From positions 248,001 to 312,000 of the forward strand of contig CAJNDS010002620.1 in the NCBI GenBank assembly GCA_905221605.1: a stretch of DNA of 64,000 nucleotides, read 5' to 3'. The stretch is from Symbiodinium natans. Its lineage: Eukaryota; Sar; Dinophyceae; Suessiales; Symbiodiniaceae. Below the pieces are notes generated by a model, which was not told where the DNA came from, searched no databases, and saw only the letters and a program-made list of their open reading frames with translations. Positions within the stretch are counted from its first letter, which is position 1, and each line of letters starts with the position of its first letter. Shown one piece after another: positions 43,166-54,463 of this stretch. Position numbers and translations under genes: made by a program.

Positions 43166-44387
43166 ATTCAGGGTTTAGGGTTTCCTTGCAATCCATCCCC
43201 GCGCCAGCATGGTTCCTTTCCCCCCATACCAACGAGGCGTAATTGCCATTTATTCTGATCTTGTCACAGGCTAATTTCCTTTGACAAACGGGTGCCCCAT
43301 ACAATGCCAGAGGCCTGGATTTGGCGCCGCTCTCTACTTACCCCTCTTCCCGGTTGGTGATGAAAAAAATCCGCCAAACGGGGTACAGGGCCGTAAGCCC
43401 GGCTACCATATGGGAGAAACATCTCAATTTACTACCACCCTCTTTTGGGAAGCAAATGTACTCACGAAGGGGACTAGACATTTCTTGGCACGGCCTTTTC
43501 GCACAAAAAGATGGGGGACATTTTTGACGAAAGGAGGTTGGTTTAAGCAAATTCGGCGGAAGAACGGTCGTTGCAACGAAATGAAGACGAAATGCAAGCA
43601 AGAAACGCCGCGCGAAATCATTGCAACGAAATGAAGGCGAAACAAACAGAAAAACAACGGCGGAGCCATTGCAACGAAATGAAGACGAAATGAACGGAAG
43701 ACATCGGAATCGTGGCTTCGAAAAGAAGACGAAATGAAAGCAATAAACTCCCGGCATTGCAGCGGCATGAACACGAAATGAACTTAACCCTACGAGCACG
43801 AAGGGAGGGGACATGCGACAAACCTCTAGGGCCCTCACCAAACCCTACGAGCACCTACGAGCAGGAAGGGAGGGACCTGCGACAAACCTCCAGGGCCCTC
43901 ACCTGGCCCAAATCTGTGTTTCAAGTCTTGCTGGGCCGGAGTTTAGGGAGTTCAGGATTTGCGCCCTTCATGTTCCTTACTCGTGCCCGCAAAGTTTAAG
44001 GGGGTGTTTATCCCTTCGTGGGACTACAACCATAGTCCTTTGTGGGAAGAGAGTCTTATAGACGCTTTGACGCGGTCTTTTCGCACAAGAAGAGGGTGGT
44101 TTAAACTTTGCGGCACGAGTAAAACTGAAGGGCCGATAGGGGGTGCATAACCCTAGATATAAAACGAAAACCTGTGCTGGCAACGTAATCGTGGCTCCAT
44201 AACCTGCCCACAGTTTCAGGTCTGTCTACGAAGGGCAGGAAGTAACCGCCCCAAGGCGATGAGATTGGATTCAAAGGGCTTCCACATGCATTCCTTGGAA
44301 GTATAATTATACTACTCCCCCACCGCTGCTTCCGAGGAACCGCCCTCTTTTTGTGTGACAGTTCAAAGAGCTCAATTTACTTGTAAA

Positions 44388-44484
44388 CCCGGACAGTTTT
44401 CTCCATGTTTTGGCCTGAGCTACTCGGTCAAGCGCTTGAACCTGACCAAACAGCTCGCGCCAAAACATGGCGAAAATGTCCGGG
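44388..44484. repeat. 97-bp imperfect hairpin, copy 1
   Basis: CCCGGACAGTTTTCTCCATG, TTTTGGC ... is mirrored by GCCAAAACATGGCGAAAATG, TCCGGG. The central part (GGTCAAGCG / CGCTTGAACC) also pairs. Both arms are about 48 nt with few mismatches. Confidence 0.8.
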
Positions 44485-45930
44485 ATTAGAGCGTGTTCAA
44501 TCAGCCTTTCGGGCTCTCCACTACAGAAATCATGTTTAAAGCCTAAAAAACCCTAAAGATAAAAAAAAAAAAAAACCTAAAGATATAAACCCCAAATAAT
44601 TGAAGCGAAAGCAAGGGGCAATTAAACGCCTTGACAGAAAACATGTTTGAAGCCGAAAAAACCCTCTGGATGCTAGTTGAAGACGCTCTAAACCACCACA
44701 AACCTTTAGGGCCCTCACCAAGCCCTACGAGCACGAAGGGAGGGGACAACCTCTAGGGCCCTCACCAAACCGAAGGGAAGGGGACATGCGACAAACCTCT
44801 AGGCCCCTCACCTGGCCTGAATCTGTGTTTCACGTTTAATTAACCAGGCCGCAGTTTAGGGTTTAGGGTTTTCTGGCAATCCGTTCCCGCGCCAGCTTAC
44901 TTCCTTTCCCCCACACAATGGCCAACTAGCAACGAGACGGAATTGCCATTGATCTTCAACATGTCAATTTACTACCACCCTCTTTTGCGAAGCAACTGTA
45001 TTGCCCTTCGTGGGACTAGACATTTCTTGGCACGGTCTTTCCGCACCAAAAGAGGGGGGGGGAACATTTTTGACAAAAGGAGGTTGGTTTAAGGAAAATC
45101 GACGGAAGAACGGTCGTTGCAACGAAATGAAGACGAAATGCAAGCAAGAAATTCCGGGCGGAATCATTGCAACGAAATGAAGGCGAAACAAACAGAAAAA
45201 CAGGCGGAGCCATTGCAACGAAATGAAGACGAAATGAACGGAAGACATCGGAATCGTGGCAACGAAATGAAGACGAAATGAAAGCAATAAACTCCCGGCA
45301 TTGCAGCGGCATGAACACGAAATGAACTTAACCCTACGAGCACGAAGGGAGGGGACATGCGACAAACCTCTAGGGCCCTCACCAAACCCTTCGAGCACCT
45401 ACGAGCAGGAAGGGAGGGACCTGCGACAAACCTCCAGGGCCCTCACCTGGCCCAAATCTGTGTTTCAAGTCTTGCTGGGCCGGAGTTTAGGGAGTTCAGG
45501 ATTTGCGCCCTTCAAGTTCCTTACTCGTGCCCGCAAAGTTTAAGGGGTGTTTATCCCTTCGTGGGACTACAACCATAGTCCTTTGTGGGAAGAGAGTCTT
45601 ATAGACGCTTTGACGCGGTCTTTTCGCACAAGAAGAGGGTGGTTTAAACTTTGCGGCACGAGTAAAACTGAAGGGCCGAGAGGGGGTGCATAACCCTAGA
45701 TATAAAACGAAAACCTGTGCTGGTAACGTAATCGTGGCTCCATAACCTGCCCACAGTTTCAGGTCTGTCTACGAAGGGCAGGAAGTAACCGCCCCAAGGC
45801 GATGAGATTGGATTCAAAGGGCTTCCACATGCATTCCTTGGAAGTATAATTATACTACTCCCCCACCGCTGCTTCCGAGGAACCGCCCTCTTTTTGTGTG
45901 ACAGTTCAAAGAGCTCAATTTACTTGTAAA

Positions 45931-46027
45931 CCCGGACAGTTTTCTCCATGTTTTGGCCTGAGCTACTCGGTCAAGCGCTTGAACCTGACCAAACAGCTCG
46001 CGCCAAAACATGGCGAAAATGTCCGGG
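45931..46027. repeat. 97-bp imperfect hairpin, copy 2
   Basis: The same hairpin as at 44388-44484, carried in the second tandem unit. CCATGTTTTGGC and GCCAAAACATGG pair perfectly. Confidence 0.8.
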
Positions 46028-47505
46028 ATTAGAGCGTGTTCAATCTAGCCTTTCGGGCTCTCCACTACAGAAATCATGTTTAAAGCCTGAAAAACCCTAA
46101 AGATATAAACCCCAAATAATTGAAGCGAAAGCAAGGGGCAATTAAACGCCTTGACAGAAAACATGTTTGAAGCCGATAAACCCCTATGGATGCTAGTTGA
46201 AGACGCTCTAAACCACCACAAACCTTTAGGCCCCTCACCAAGCCCTACGAGCACGAAGGGAGGGGACAACCTCTAGGGCCCTCACCAAACCGAAGGGAAG
46301 GGGACATGCGACAAACCTCTAGGCCCCTCACCTGGCCTGAAGCTGTGTTTCACGTTTAATTAACCAGGCCGCAGTTTAGGGTTTAGGGTTTTCTGGCAAT
46401 CCGTTCCCGCGCCAGCTTACTTCCTTTCCCCCACACAATGGCCAACTAGCAACGAGACGGAATTGCCATTGATCTTCAACATGTCAATTTACTACCACCC
46501 TCTTTTGCGAAGCAAATGTATTCCCCTTCGTGGGACTAGACATTTCTTGGCACGGTCTTTCCGCACCAAAAGATGGGGGGGGACATTTTTGACAAAAGGA
46601 GGTTGGTTTAAGGAAAATCGACGGAAGAACGGTCGTTGCAACGAAATGAAGACGAAATGCAAGCAAGAAATTCCGGGCGGAATCATTGCAACGAAATGAA
46701 GGCGAAACAAACAGAAAAACAGGCGGAGCCATTGCAACGAAATGAAGACGAAATGAACGGAAGACATCGGAATCGTGGCAACGAAATGAAGACGAAATGA
46801 AAGCAATAAACTCCCGGCATTGCAGCGAAATGAACACGAAATGAACTTAACCCTACGAGCACGAAGGGAGGTGGCATGCGACAAACCTCTAGGGCCCTCA
46901 CCTGGCCCCTGTGTTTCGAGTCTTGCTAGGCCGGAGTTAGGGAGTTCAGGATTTGCGCCCTTCAAGTTCCTTACACGTGCCCGCAAAGTTTAAGGGGGAA
47001 TATGTGGGAAGAAGAGTGTCTAATGGACGCTTTTGACACGGTCTTTTCGCACAAGAAGTGGTTTAAACTTTGCGGGCACGAGTAAGTAGATTGAAGGGCG
47101 CAAAGGGGTGCCTACACCCTGCCCACAGTTTCGTAAACGCCCCAAGACGATGAGGGGGGATTCAAAGGGCTTCCACATGGGTTCCTCGGAATGCGTTTTG
47201 GCGTAATATTATGCTGTTCCCCCACCGCGGTTCCTTGATCATATTACCCCAAAAGGAACCCGTGTGCAAGCCCTTAGAATCCTCTCTCATCGTCTTGGAG
47301 CGGTTGCTAGTGGTCTCCCGCCCTTCCGAGAAAACCATGACACCAGTTCGGTCAAGCAAGCTACTCCCCTAAAAGAGGGTGGTTTAAGTCAGTCTAAGTA
47401 AAGTGTCAAAAATGTCGAGTGCTGCAGCAACGTTGGCGGGAGTTTCTTTGGTATGGTCAGGTTTAAATATGGGCAGCTCCGGCAGCTCTGACCTACTCCC
47501 CTAAA

Positions 47506-48011
47506 GAGGGTGGTTTAGAGAGCGTCTTCAACTAGCATCCATAGGGGCTTTGCGGTTTCAAACATGTTTTGCGTAAGGGCGTTTAATTGCCTCTTACCTT
47601 TGCTTCAATTTTTGGGATTTACATCTTTAGGGCGTTTTTAGCTTTAGAAAAGGTTTTCTGCAGTGGAGAGCCCAGCCCGCGCGAAAACATAGCGAAACCT
47701 GTCTGCTTGGTCAAGTTCACCCGAGCTATTTGGGCAAGCTATGACCAAATAGCTCGCGCCAAACCATGGCGAAAAATGTCCTGGTTTAGCTCTTTGAACT
47801 TGACCTGACCTAATGGCTCGCGCCAAAACATGGCGACAAATGTCCAGGTTTAGATCGCCAAAGGCTCCCCCAGCCTAAAAAGCCCTAAAGATATAAGCCC
47901 CGAAAAATTGAAGCAAAGGTAAGAGGCAAGTAAACGCCTTTACAGAAAACATGTTCGAAGCCGAAAAAACCCTATGCATGCTAGTTGAAGACTCTCTAAA
48001 CCACCACCCTC
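47506..48011. mobile_element. Element with about 150-bp terminal inverted repeats
   Basis: The left end GAGGGTGGTTTAGAGAGCGT, CTTCAACTAGCATCC is mirrored by the right end GGATGCTAG-like sequence, GTTGAAGACTCTCTAAACCA, CCACCCTC. Pairing continues for about 150 bp through AAACATGTTTT, GCGTTTAATTGCC and CTTTGCTTCAATTTT. The middle holds further copies of the CCAAAACATGGCGA motif. It has no coding capacity. Half-copies lie at the ends of the 1.5-kb tandem units (44515-44700, 46060-46220). This is the structure of a large MITE or foldback element. Confidence 0.7.
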
Positions 48012-48627
48012 AAATAGGAGACGGAGTCGGTCTAACCCTACGAGCACGAAGGGAAGGGACACGCAGACAAACCTCCAGAGCCCTCACGAAACCCTACGAG
48101 CACGAAGGGAGGGGACACGCCGACAAACCTCTTGGGGCCTCACCAAACCCTACGAGGGACAATCCATCCCCGCACCAGCATGGTTCCTTTCCCCCCACAC
48201 AATGGCCAACGAGCAACGAGGCGTAATTGCAATTCATCTTGTCACAGGGAAATCTCCTTTCACAAACGGGTGCCACTTCCCCCTCTTCCCGGTTGGTTGT
48301 TCAATCCGCCAAACGGGGTACACGGACGAAAACCCGCCTCAATTTACTACCAACCTCTTTTGGGAAGGAAGTTGTTTTCCCTTCGTGGGAGTAGGCACGG
48401 TCCTTTCGCACAAAAAGAGGGGTGATGTTTTTGACACGGTCGTTCGCACGAAAAGAGGGTTGTTTGAGTAAACTCAGGGGAAGAGCGGTCGTTGCAACGA
48501 AATGAAGACGGAATGCAAGCCAGAAATTCCGGGCGGAATCATTGCAACGAAATGAAGACGAAATTAACTGCTGAACAAAATACATAACTTCACAACTAAG
48601 TAATATGTATATACTACAATATATATA

Positions 48628-48672
48628 GAGAGAGAGAGAGAGAAAAAGAGAGAGAGAGAGAGAGGGAGAGAG
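48628..48672. repeat. (GA)n microsatellite
   Basis: GA dinucleotides with AAAA and GGG interruptions, just downstream (in transcription order) of the PA14 exon at 48717-48816. Confidence 0.9.
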
Positions 48673-48716
48673 TTGAACCCCGCCACAGCTCTTGGAGATG
48701 CCGCGCGCAGACGTGC

Positions 48717-48816
48717 CTCGACGGTAGACATACACGTAGCCCGTGTAGCGAGCAGCGAAGTTCTTCCGGAGCTCCTCCTGACCGCGGCAGGAGAACACGA
48801 GGTCCTCCTCCATCTC
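48717..48816 (-). CDS. PA14 N-terminal half exon
   Basis: After ATGTCCCTGAG the minus strand reads EMEEDLVFSCRGQEELRK, then NFAARYTGYVYVYRRG. F-A-A-R-Y-T-G-Y-V-Y-V matches the F-x-V-R-W-x-G-x-L strand at the start of PA14 domains. The natural continuation is the [12 protein letters not shown] segment at 42674, reached by a GC donor (CGAG|GCACGTC). The frame is also open to a GT donor at 48678, which would give a longer exon without the PA14 continuation. An exon-like frame just upstream (48910-49070, RLDFDSRDRFELDRCAWEE) may be the preceding exon. Confidence 0.65.
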
Positions 48817-48909
48817 CTCAGGGACATGGGCACTGGGCCGTCGCTTCCAGGTTTGCTACACTGACTTATCTACACACAGAGACACACACACACAGCGACA
48901 CAGCACAAC

Positions 48910-49075
48910 TGTCCACTCTTGTCCTCCTCCCATGCACATCTGTCCAACTCAAAACGATCTCGGCTGTCGAAATCCAGCCTTAGTTGCCGCTTGTTGAGAC
49001 ATGCGAACTGCCATGAGTTAGGAACAATAATGCTATTGAATAAGAACCACAAGTTCTCGATGGCCAAGAGTCCGC
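48910..49075 (-). CDS. Possible upstream exon of the PA14 gene
   Basis: The minus strand reads NLWFLFNSIIVPNSWQFACL, then NKRQLRLDFDSRDRFELDRC and AWEEDKSGQLCC. The composition is natural and the position is right for the exon before 48816, but the boundaries and phase were not resolved and there is no recognised domain. Confidence 0.35.
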
Positions 49076-49089
49076 AGCACCCTCCTCGC

Positions 49090-50480
49090 AATGTTCGGGA
49101 GCCTGGTAGTCAGCACCTGCCATACCGCAGGAACAGCTTATGCCGGGAACGCAGCTCAACGTGGAGTGAGAAGCGGTCGAGTTCAGGACAAGGCAAAATC
49201 GTAACCCTAAGATTCAAGCTTAGGACTCTGTGTCTCTTCGTCTCTGCACCTGAGTGGATCCATTCGCAGAATCACAGAGCTCCGAGGGAGCTGTGGGCGC
49301 GAAGTACTCGCCAAGCAGGCCAGTGTTCTCGTAAAGGTCCTCCGAAGATGTTGACTGCTGCCCTAAGAACTATTAAAAGTGGTGCCACACGCACCTGCGA
49401 GTCCGCAGAGGTCATGCAGAACACCATGAAAGCCCTACAAGGGCACCTCTGTTGGGGGTTGAGGACCTGGGGACTTCCAAATGGGGTATGCAGGCCTTAC
49501 GACTCAAAGTCTGAGATCTGTCCTGGCCGTACCCAAGAAGTGGCAGCACTGCCACTGCAAGTCTTAACATTCCCGAAGCTGTGGCCTTCAGCCCATGGCA
49601 TCGGGTCGGAAGCGAATTAAGTGGTGGCAGTGCTGGGGTTTAGATGGGGTTAAAAAAAGCTTTGGGGATGCACCCCCCATGACCACGATGTGGCCCAGAA
49701 GAGAGAACTAGAGCCGCGACCTGCATGAGGACTTATGGACGCGCTGTCTGTGTGTTGCACTGTGGGAACCTGAGCTCGTTCAACAGCTGAGAGCCCCAAG
49801 CGCGATCCAAGGCATGGCCAGAAAAACGCTGCAGCTTTCTCATTGAGACGCAAGCTGTCCAATTACGACCCCGCTTTCAAGAGAAAGCCTTCACACTGCG
49901 CACCACCGCAGATGCACCAAAGGGCCTCGAAGCTCCAGCCCTGGGCCACGAACTCACTGGTGGAGGGCGCCGGCGAGGCCTGCGCCGACTCAAGCAGATG
50001 TTACACTCAGGTGAAGCGGCGAAAGCTCACGCCGACTTCGAGGGAACGACCTCAGGAACTTCGTCTGGAGGCTGCTCCGCAGATACCTGGGCTCAGCAGG
50101 AGAGACATGTGACACGCATGTGACACACATGTGACACTCATGTGAGTACAGGTGGTCCCGAGACTCTGGCAACCCCAGCACGGGTTGAGGGGACTGAGGG
50201 CGATGGGGCCGGCTCTGGCACTCCGTTGCTTCGGCTGCCTTGAGCCTCCCCAGGCACCTCCTCAGCTTCCTCTTCGTCCTGTAACGCAGCTGTAGCAGCT
50301 GTGACAGCTGTGAGCATCAGCCGTAAACGCGTATCTCCATGAATCCCATGGACATATGAGGCATACGTTCGACTGGGTCCTCACCAAGCAAGGACGTGAT
50401 GGCATCAAACTGTGCCTGCAAGGTGTGGTCTGCGCATTTCAAGTGATGGATTCGAAATTGCAAGGATCGTTTTTAGACAC
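49090..50480. other. No gene assigned
   Basis: Complex sequence with frames on both strands; the longest on the plus strand (48919-49620, 233 codons) overlaps the better minus-strand exon and shows no domain. A short GTGACACATGTGACAC-type repeat lies near 50107-50142. Confidence 0.4.
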
Positions 50481-50639
50481 TGTCAATTCAATGAAACCGA
50501 AACCACAACGAGCGCATTAAAGCAAACAGGCCAAGAACAAGGTTTGGCAAATTTAACGTGTACTATGTGTACTCTAGCTAGCCAGAAAGGCATGAAATGG
50601 CTTGACTCACGTTGGCTCAGAGCGATGCTGTGAACAGCT

Positions 50640-51130
50640 TTGAGGGCGGCTACACGTAATGTCCACACGGTTTGCGAAGCCGGGCAAAACGGCCAGGAGC
50701 CTTGGCGGCATTTGTCGAGCTCGATGCCACGGAACCTGGCAAGCGCGCAGAGAGCCAGGCCAGGGATGCGACTGAAAAGCGATCCGGTGCTTGGTTTCCG
50801 CTTTTTACGTAATGTCATGGGAAAGATGATGCAAACAATATAGGAAAGCAGTGCGCCTGCGGCCTGGGACGCGGAAGTGAGCAGTCCACCGAGGGAGTTG
50901 GCCAGAGATCCCTGCACGTCGGCACTTGCACCGCAAGACTTGCACTTTGTCTTGCACTCGTGGTTAATCTAGGCGTTTCGATGCGAAAGCGAACTTTAAA
51001 CTCAGACGCCTCGGTTGTTGGCTCGGTAGCCTCGCCTTCCTGACAGCGCAGAATGCAGTTTGGGCCGTTGCAAATCTCTGGAAATCGATCTGGACGTCTA
51101 AGCCCGAGCTTTCATTCAGGCACTGACGAC
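50640..51130 (-). CDS. Cysteine-rich exons with a membrane segment
   Basis: Two exon-like pieces lie on the minus strand. Around 51010-51100 it reads PEICNGPNCILRCQEGEATE. Around 50790-50975 it reads INHECKTKCKSCGASADVQG, then SLANSLGGLLTSASQAAGAL, LSYIVCIIFPMTL and RKKRKPS. The cysteine clusters followed by a hydrophobic stretch and a basic stop-transfer cluster (RKKRK) suggest a type I membrane protein end. A candidate acceptor for the second piece is ACGCCTAG near 50972. The reading frame stays open to about 50483 with ordinary composition, so the tail length is uncertain. The family is not recognised. Confidence 0.5.
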
Positions 51131-51205
51131 TACATTTGGATCTCCTTTTCTCACTCCTGTTACCCTTCGAGGATAGTACTGCAGTAAACCCTCAGCCTCG
51201 GAGAA

Positions 51206-51595
51206 CTACCGCTGACAAACTGTAGTTGAAGCTGGCGGGGAACAGTCGGAAGGATTTAAAAAGCATTTGGGCTTCGCCTTTTGCTGCAAAACAAGAGCAC
51301 AAGAACAACTCGACACATGCTTCACATTATGCTCGATCAAATCCTTGCCTTGAATCAGCTCCTTGAAACTGACCCGGTAAACTCGGACCTGAACCTTGTC
51401 GCCGGATCCGCCGTCGATTTCGTCCAGCAGATTCCCAAGCTGCGAGCAAGCAAAACTCGCCATGACACACTCGTGGCAAAAATGAGCGCACGCGGCAGCA
51501 GACAACTGCAACGCTGTAAGGAACTCGGTGTTTGCAAGATGTTGCCGCTGCATGTTTAAACGAACTCTGCTCGCGTTTGTGACAAGCCAACGCAT
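51206..51595 (-). CDS. Probable exon of the same cysteine-rich protein
   Basis: A minus frame of about 130 codons. Its core reads LTALQLSAAACAHFCHECVM, ASFACSQLGNLLDEIDGGSG, DKVQVRVYRVSFKELIQGK and DLIEHNVKHVSSCSC. It mixes cysteines, hydrophobic beta-like stretches and acidic turns, as in extracellular domains. It lies upstream (in transcription order) of the membrane-segment exons and is probably part of the same gene. No family was recognised. Confidence 0.5.
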   Translation of the reverse strand: MRWLVTNASRVRLNMQRQHLANTEFLTALQLSAAACAHFCHECVMASFACSQLGNLLDEIDGGSGDKVQVRVYRVSFKELIQGKDLIEHNVKHVSSCSCALVLQQKAKPKCFLNPSDCSPPASTTVCQR

Positions 51596-51639
51596 TGAGA
51601 AGCACTCCTCAAAACGAACATACCCATGAAACCCACAAC

Positions 51640-51798
51640 GCTCTCAACACTCAAATCTCGAGTGAGCGGCGCCTTGCTCAAGTAGAACATTGCAGAGCGA
51701 TTGAAATAGCAGTTGCAGCCAGGGTCGTTGTGATGCTGTTGTTGCAATATATTCGTGGGACACAGCGCGAACTGGTGTAGCTTACAGTGTGTTGGCAC
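51640..51798 (-). CDS. Possible exon upstream of 51206-51595
   Basis: The minus frame reads NDPGCNCYFNRSAMFYLSK, then APLTRDLSVESVVGFMG. Cysteine pairs and the position suggest that it precedes 51206-51595 in the same gene. Boundaries are not fixed. Confidence 0.4.
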
Positions 51799-51959
51799 TT
51801 GCTGCGAGATTCGCTACGGTGAGTGTGGCTCAGCCGAATGTTTCCAGGGCGGCCTGGGCGATTAGCATCAAATGTTCGTCGATATGCATGGGCTTGGGGG
51901 AAGATGGATTGATATTCCAACTCAACCAGGCGGTGTAGAATGTGCCCAATTAAGATCAA

Positions 51960-53900
51960 TCAATTTCGCCTACCTGGCTGGGAGGGCGGTATGGCTAGAC
52001 CTTTCGGCGCGCTAACCCAAATCGAAACAGGCGAGCCCGAGACTCATTGGTTTCAGGCATCTGCACTTAAACAGGCGCGGAATGTAAGTACTTCAAACAA
52101 ACCTTCTAATCCAGCAGCTCTGCTTCTTTGGCAGGGGTTTGGGGGCTTTGATCCAACAGGCATCTTTCCCTGCGCTAGAGATATCCTGGTTGGAGTTGGG
52201 GGCGGGTTTAAGGTGGAGGGCGCCTGGCCCCTCCACTCCCTACTCGCAGAGCCACAAGCCATTCGTCTGCACAACGGGGGCTGATCTCAATGAGGGGCCC
52301 GTAGTTGGGGTTCTCTACTTCTGGTCATATAATAGTGCCCCTTCCTGCTGATTTTGTATATCTATGTATATCTTTAGCATGTTGCAGTATGCTGCAGCAT
52401 CCTCCTTCCTACGATGGTCCTTAAAACCCTCTGAAAAATACTCCTCAAGATCATCCTCTCACAAATCCCAATAAGGGAAAATGTGAAACATCCCAAGGGC
52501 CTACCGAGTTCCTTTTATGGTTTATTAGGGTTTAGGGTTTCGGGTTTAGGGTTTAGGGTTTAGGGTTTCGGGTACGGAGGGGCCAGTGACTGAGATCAAC
52601 CCCCTTAATGGCCCAAGATGCTCGGACCAAGTTTGGCAACAAGTTAAGAGGACAAGACTCGGCTGACGCCTCAGCAAGGCATGCTGCTAGATGACTAGAC
52701 CTCTTGCGAGACGCACCGCAGGGGCCCGGCTAGGCTATTCGATAAGTTGCAGCATTCCAACGCTAACTGTCCACAGCCGAGCATCACTTGGCCAAGATCC
52801 TCGAAGAATCAGAAGTCATAAACTCAGCCGTGCACAGTGGCACGTGTTCAAGCACGGCTCTGCTGAAGGTTGCTTGCACAGTAACTTTTCCAGCCAGCTG
52901 GCACGGCGAGAGGTCCACAGGATCTAGGCACGTAAACAGCATGCACAGTGCCCTCATGAGAAGGCGCAATCGGACCTGCCCAGGTGGAAACTTCCAAGCG
53001 TTCAACTGAACACTCGCAAAGCTCGTTCCAGAACAATCACAGCTCAAAAACTAGCATGTCCCCTACCCTACGTGCGGTCTAATCCGAATGGTGGACCCTT
53101 TTGGGCTCGGATTATCAGCAACACCACCCGGCTCTGTACAAGCAAACCGCATTTGTGCTGCCAGTCCCGGAACCAACCTCTAATCTCCGGCTGCAATGCG
53201 GCGCAACACACGGCTTAGCATTGCCTCACAGCAAGCAGAGTCTCGGGGTTCAGGGCTCAGGGCCTCGCGTTTGAGCTTGAAGGCATGGGGTTCTTACATT
53301 GTTGGGTCTTGCACGGTTGCTGAGTTTTTGGGTTTGGGGGGGTTTCGAGGTCTCATGTTCGGGGCCGCACCACACCTGTGACCCTGAAATTTCCTAACCC
53401 TGAAGCCCCAAACCCTAAAACTCCTAAAGCCCTAAATGCTAGAACTCTACAAGAAGCATCTGCATGGCATCAGGTCAAATACCGCCCCGGCACTATCGTA
53501 GGCCCATCTACATCCCAACCCTAAACCCTGAACTCTCAACCCAAAGATTAACAGTTCTCAAGAAACTCATGAACGCATAAACTCATCAAGCTTCCCATGA
53601 AGCCCTTTATCCTACTTCAATCAAGGCCTAAAACCCGGAGGTACACAGAGTGAGTAGTTTCCTAAGCTGTGCAAGAGAGCATCCCAGTCCAAAGATGATG
53701 CCCGTACTGGTGCAGTTCACTCCTCTTTACAAATGCAGCTTGGCCTTGTCAGCACGTGCTATCATCACAGCTGCCCATAGCTTCATCTGCCAGCAGACGG
53801 GGCATGATATGCAACATGTGCAGGAAGTGCAAGGTCCGAAACGACGGTCAGAACCAGCGGCTCCAACTGGATTTCTCAAGAAGCTGCAGAATCATTTGTC
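51960..53900. other. No gene confidently placed
   Basis: A short TTTAGGG tract lies at about 52527-52571 and weak CCCTAAA patches near 53390-53530. A minus-strand stretch at 52784-52940 (LDPVDLSPCQLAGKVTVQAT, SRAVLEHVPLCTAEFMTSD) reads like protein and may be an exon of the 50.5-51.8 kb gene. A minus-strand Cys-rich stretch near 53770-53850 (FGPCTSCTCCISCPVCW) is also possible. Confidence 0.4.
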
Positions 53901-53906
53901 AGAAAG

Positions 53907-54463
53907 CTAACGCCAGACTAGCCTGCGTGCCAGCGTTGCCAGCGCGCACAAGGCTGAGCCCCTGATGACCCTGCGAATCCTCATGATTCCCAGTCCCTCC
54001 TCCTCTTCTTCCATCTTCTCCTCCTTCTTGTCTTCCCTTGGGGTGACCTCAGCCTTCCAGCAGTTCTCTCTCCAAAACGACCCAGCAAGGGTTTAGGGTT
54101 TAGGGTTAAGGGTTTAGGGCTCACAAGGTTTTGCTTAAATACCTGGGCCCGAGGTGTTAGAAGAGGTGTGGATAGTGTCTACGTATATAAGCCAGTTTCA
54201 TCAAGAAAAAACATGTTTTTACATGTATGTATGTTTGCGTATATATATATATAAATGCATATACATGTTCATTGATATATATATATATATATATTTATTT
54301 ATTTATTTATGTAGTGTATAAGTAAATAGAGTTGTGGAGGATAGTATTGATACGTACTCATAAGCTCCTGTACTGCAAATTCTGACGTGACTACAGTGCA
54401 TCCAGATTGAAACGGGCCAGGGGCCTCCTTCTTCTCGTCTGCAGCCTCTTCCTTCGCATCCTC
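53907..54463 (-). CDS. Two last exons of an acidic protein
   Basis: Exon 54358-54463 (acceptor CAAGACAG) reads EDAKEEAADEKKEAPGPFQS and GCTVVTSEFAVQELM. A GT donor (ATGA|GTACGT) leads, in phase, to exon 53907-54067 (acceptor GGAGAG): KNCWKAEVTPREDKKEEKM, EEEEEGLGIMRIRRVIRGSA, LCALATLARRLVWR, then TAG at 53907-53909. The two acidic, Lys/Glu-rich stretches frame a Cys/aromatic piece, and the C-terminus is basic. No domain is recognised. A short TTTAGGG tract (54091-54120) and an AT-rich stretch fill the intron. Upstream ankyrin exons on the same strand may belong to the same gene, but this is not shown. Confidence 0.6.
54236..54310. repeat. AT-rich microsatellite
   Basis: TATATATA and ATTTATTT tracts within the intron of the acidic gene. 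Confidence 0.9.

Larger units (their letters stand above)
43425..47010. repeat. Three tandem copies of a 1.5-kb unit
   Basis: The landmark TCAATTTACTACCACCCTC occurs at about 43423, 44963 and 46483, so the units are about 1540 and 1520 bp long, and the third is truncated. Copies 2 and 3 are more alike than copy 1. Each contains a GAAATGAAGACGAAATG-rich section, the CCCTACGAGC motif and, in copies 1 and 2, a 97-bp imperfect hairpin. A fourth, decayed piece lies near 48170-48560. Frames in the GAAATGAAGACG section give repetitive Phe/Ser/Leu peptides and are not believable proteins. Confidence 0.85.
42675..48716 (-). other. Inferred 6.0-kb GC-AG intron of the PA14 gene
   Basis: The exon at 48717 ends CGTCGAG before GCACGTC, and the exon at 42674 begins GCTACTAC after CTGCTTGCAG. 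The join gives [24 protein letters not shown], a continuous PA14 N-terminal half with correct spacing and a split GGC codon. The intron would contain the TA array, three 1.5-kb tandem duplicates and the inverted-repeat element near 47.5-48.0 kb. Confidence 0.6.

Noticed and set aside
43338-46986. Phe/Ser-rich minus-strand frames of about 170 codons in the tandem units
   Set aside because: They come from GAAATGAAGACG-type repeats, overlap in all frames, and differ by frameshifts between near-identical copies.
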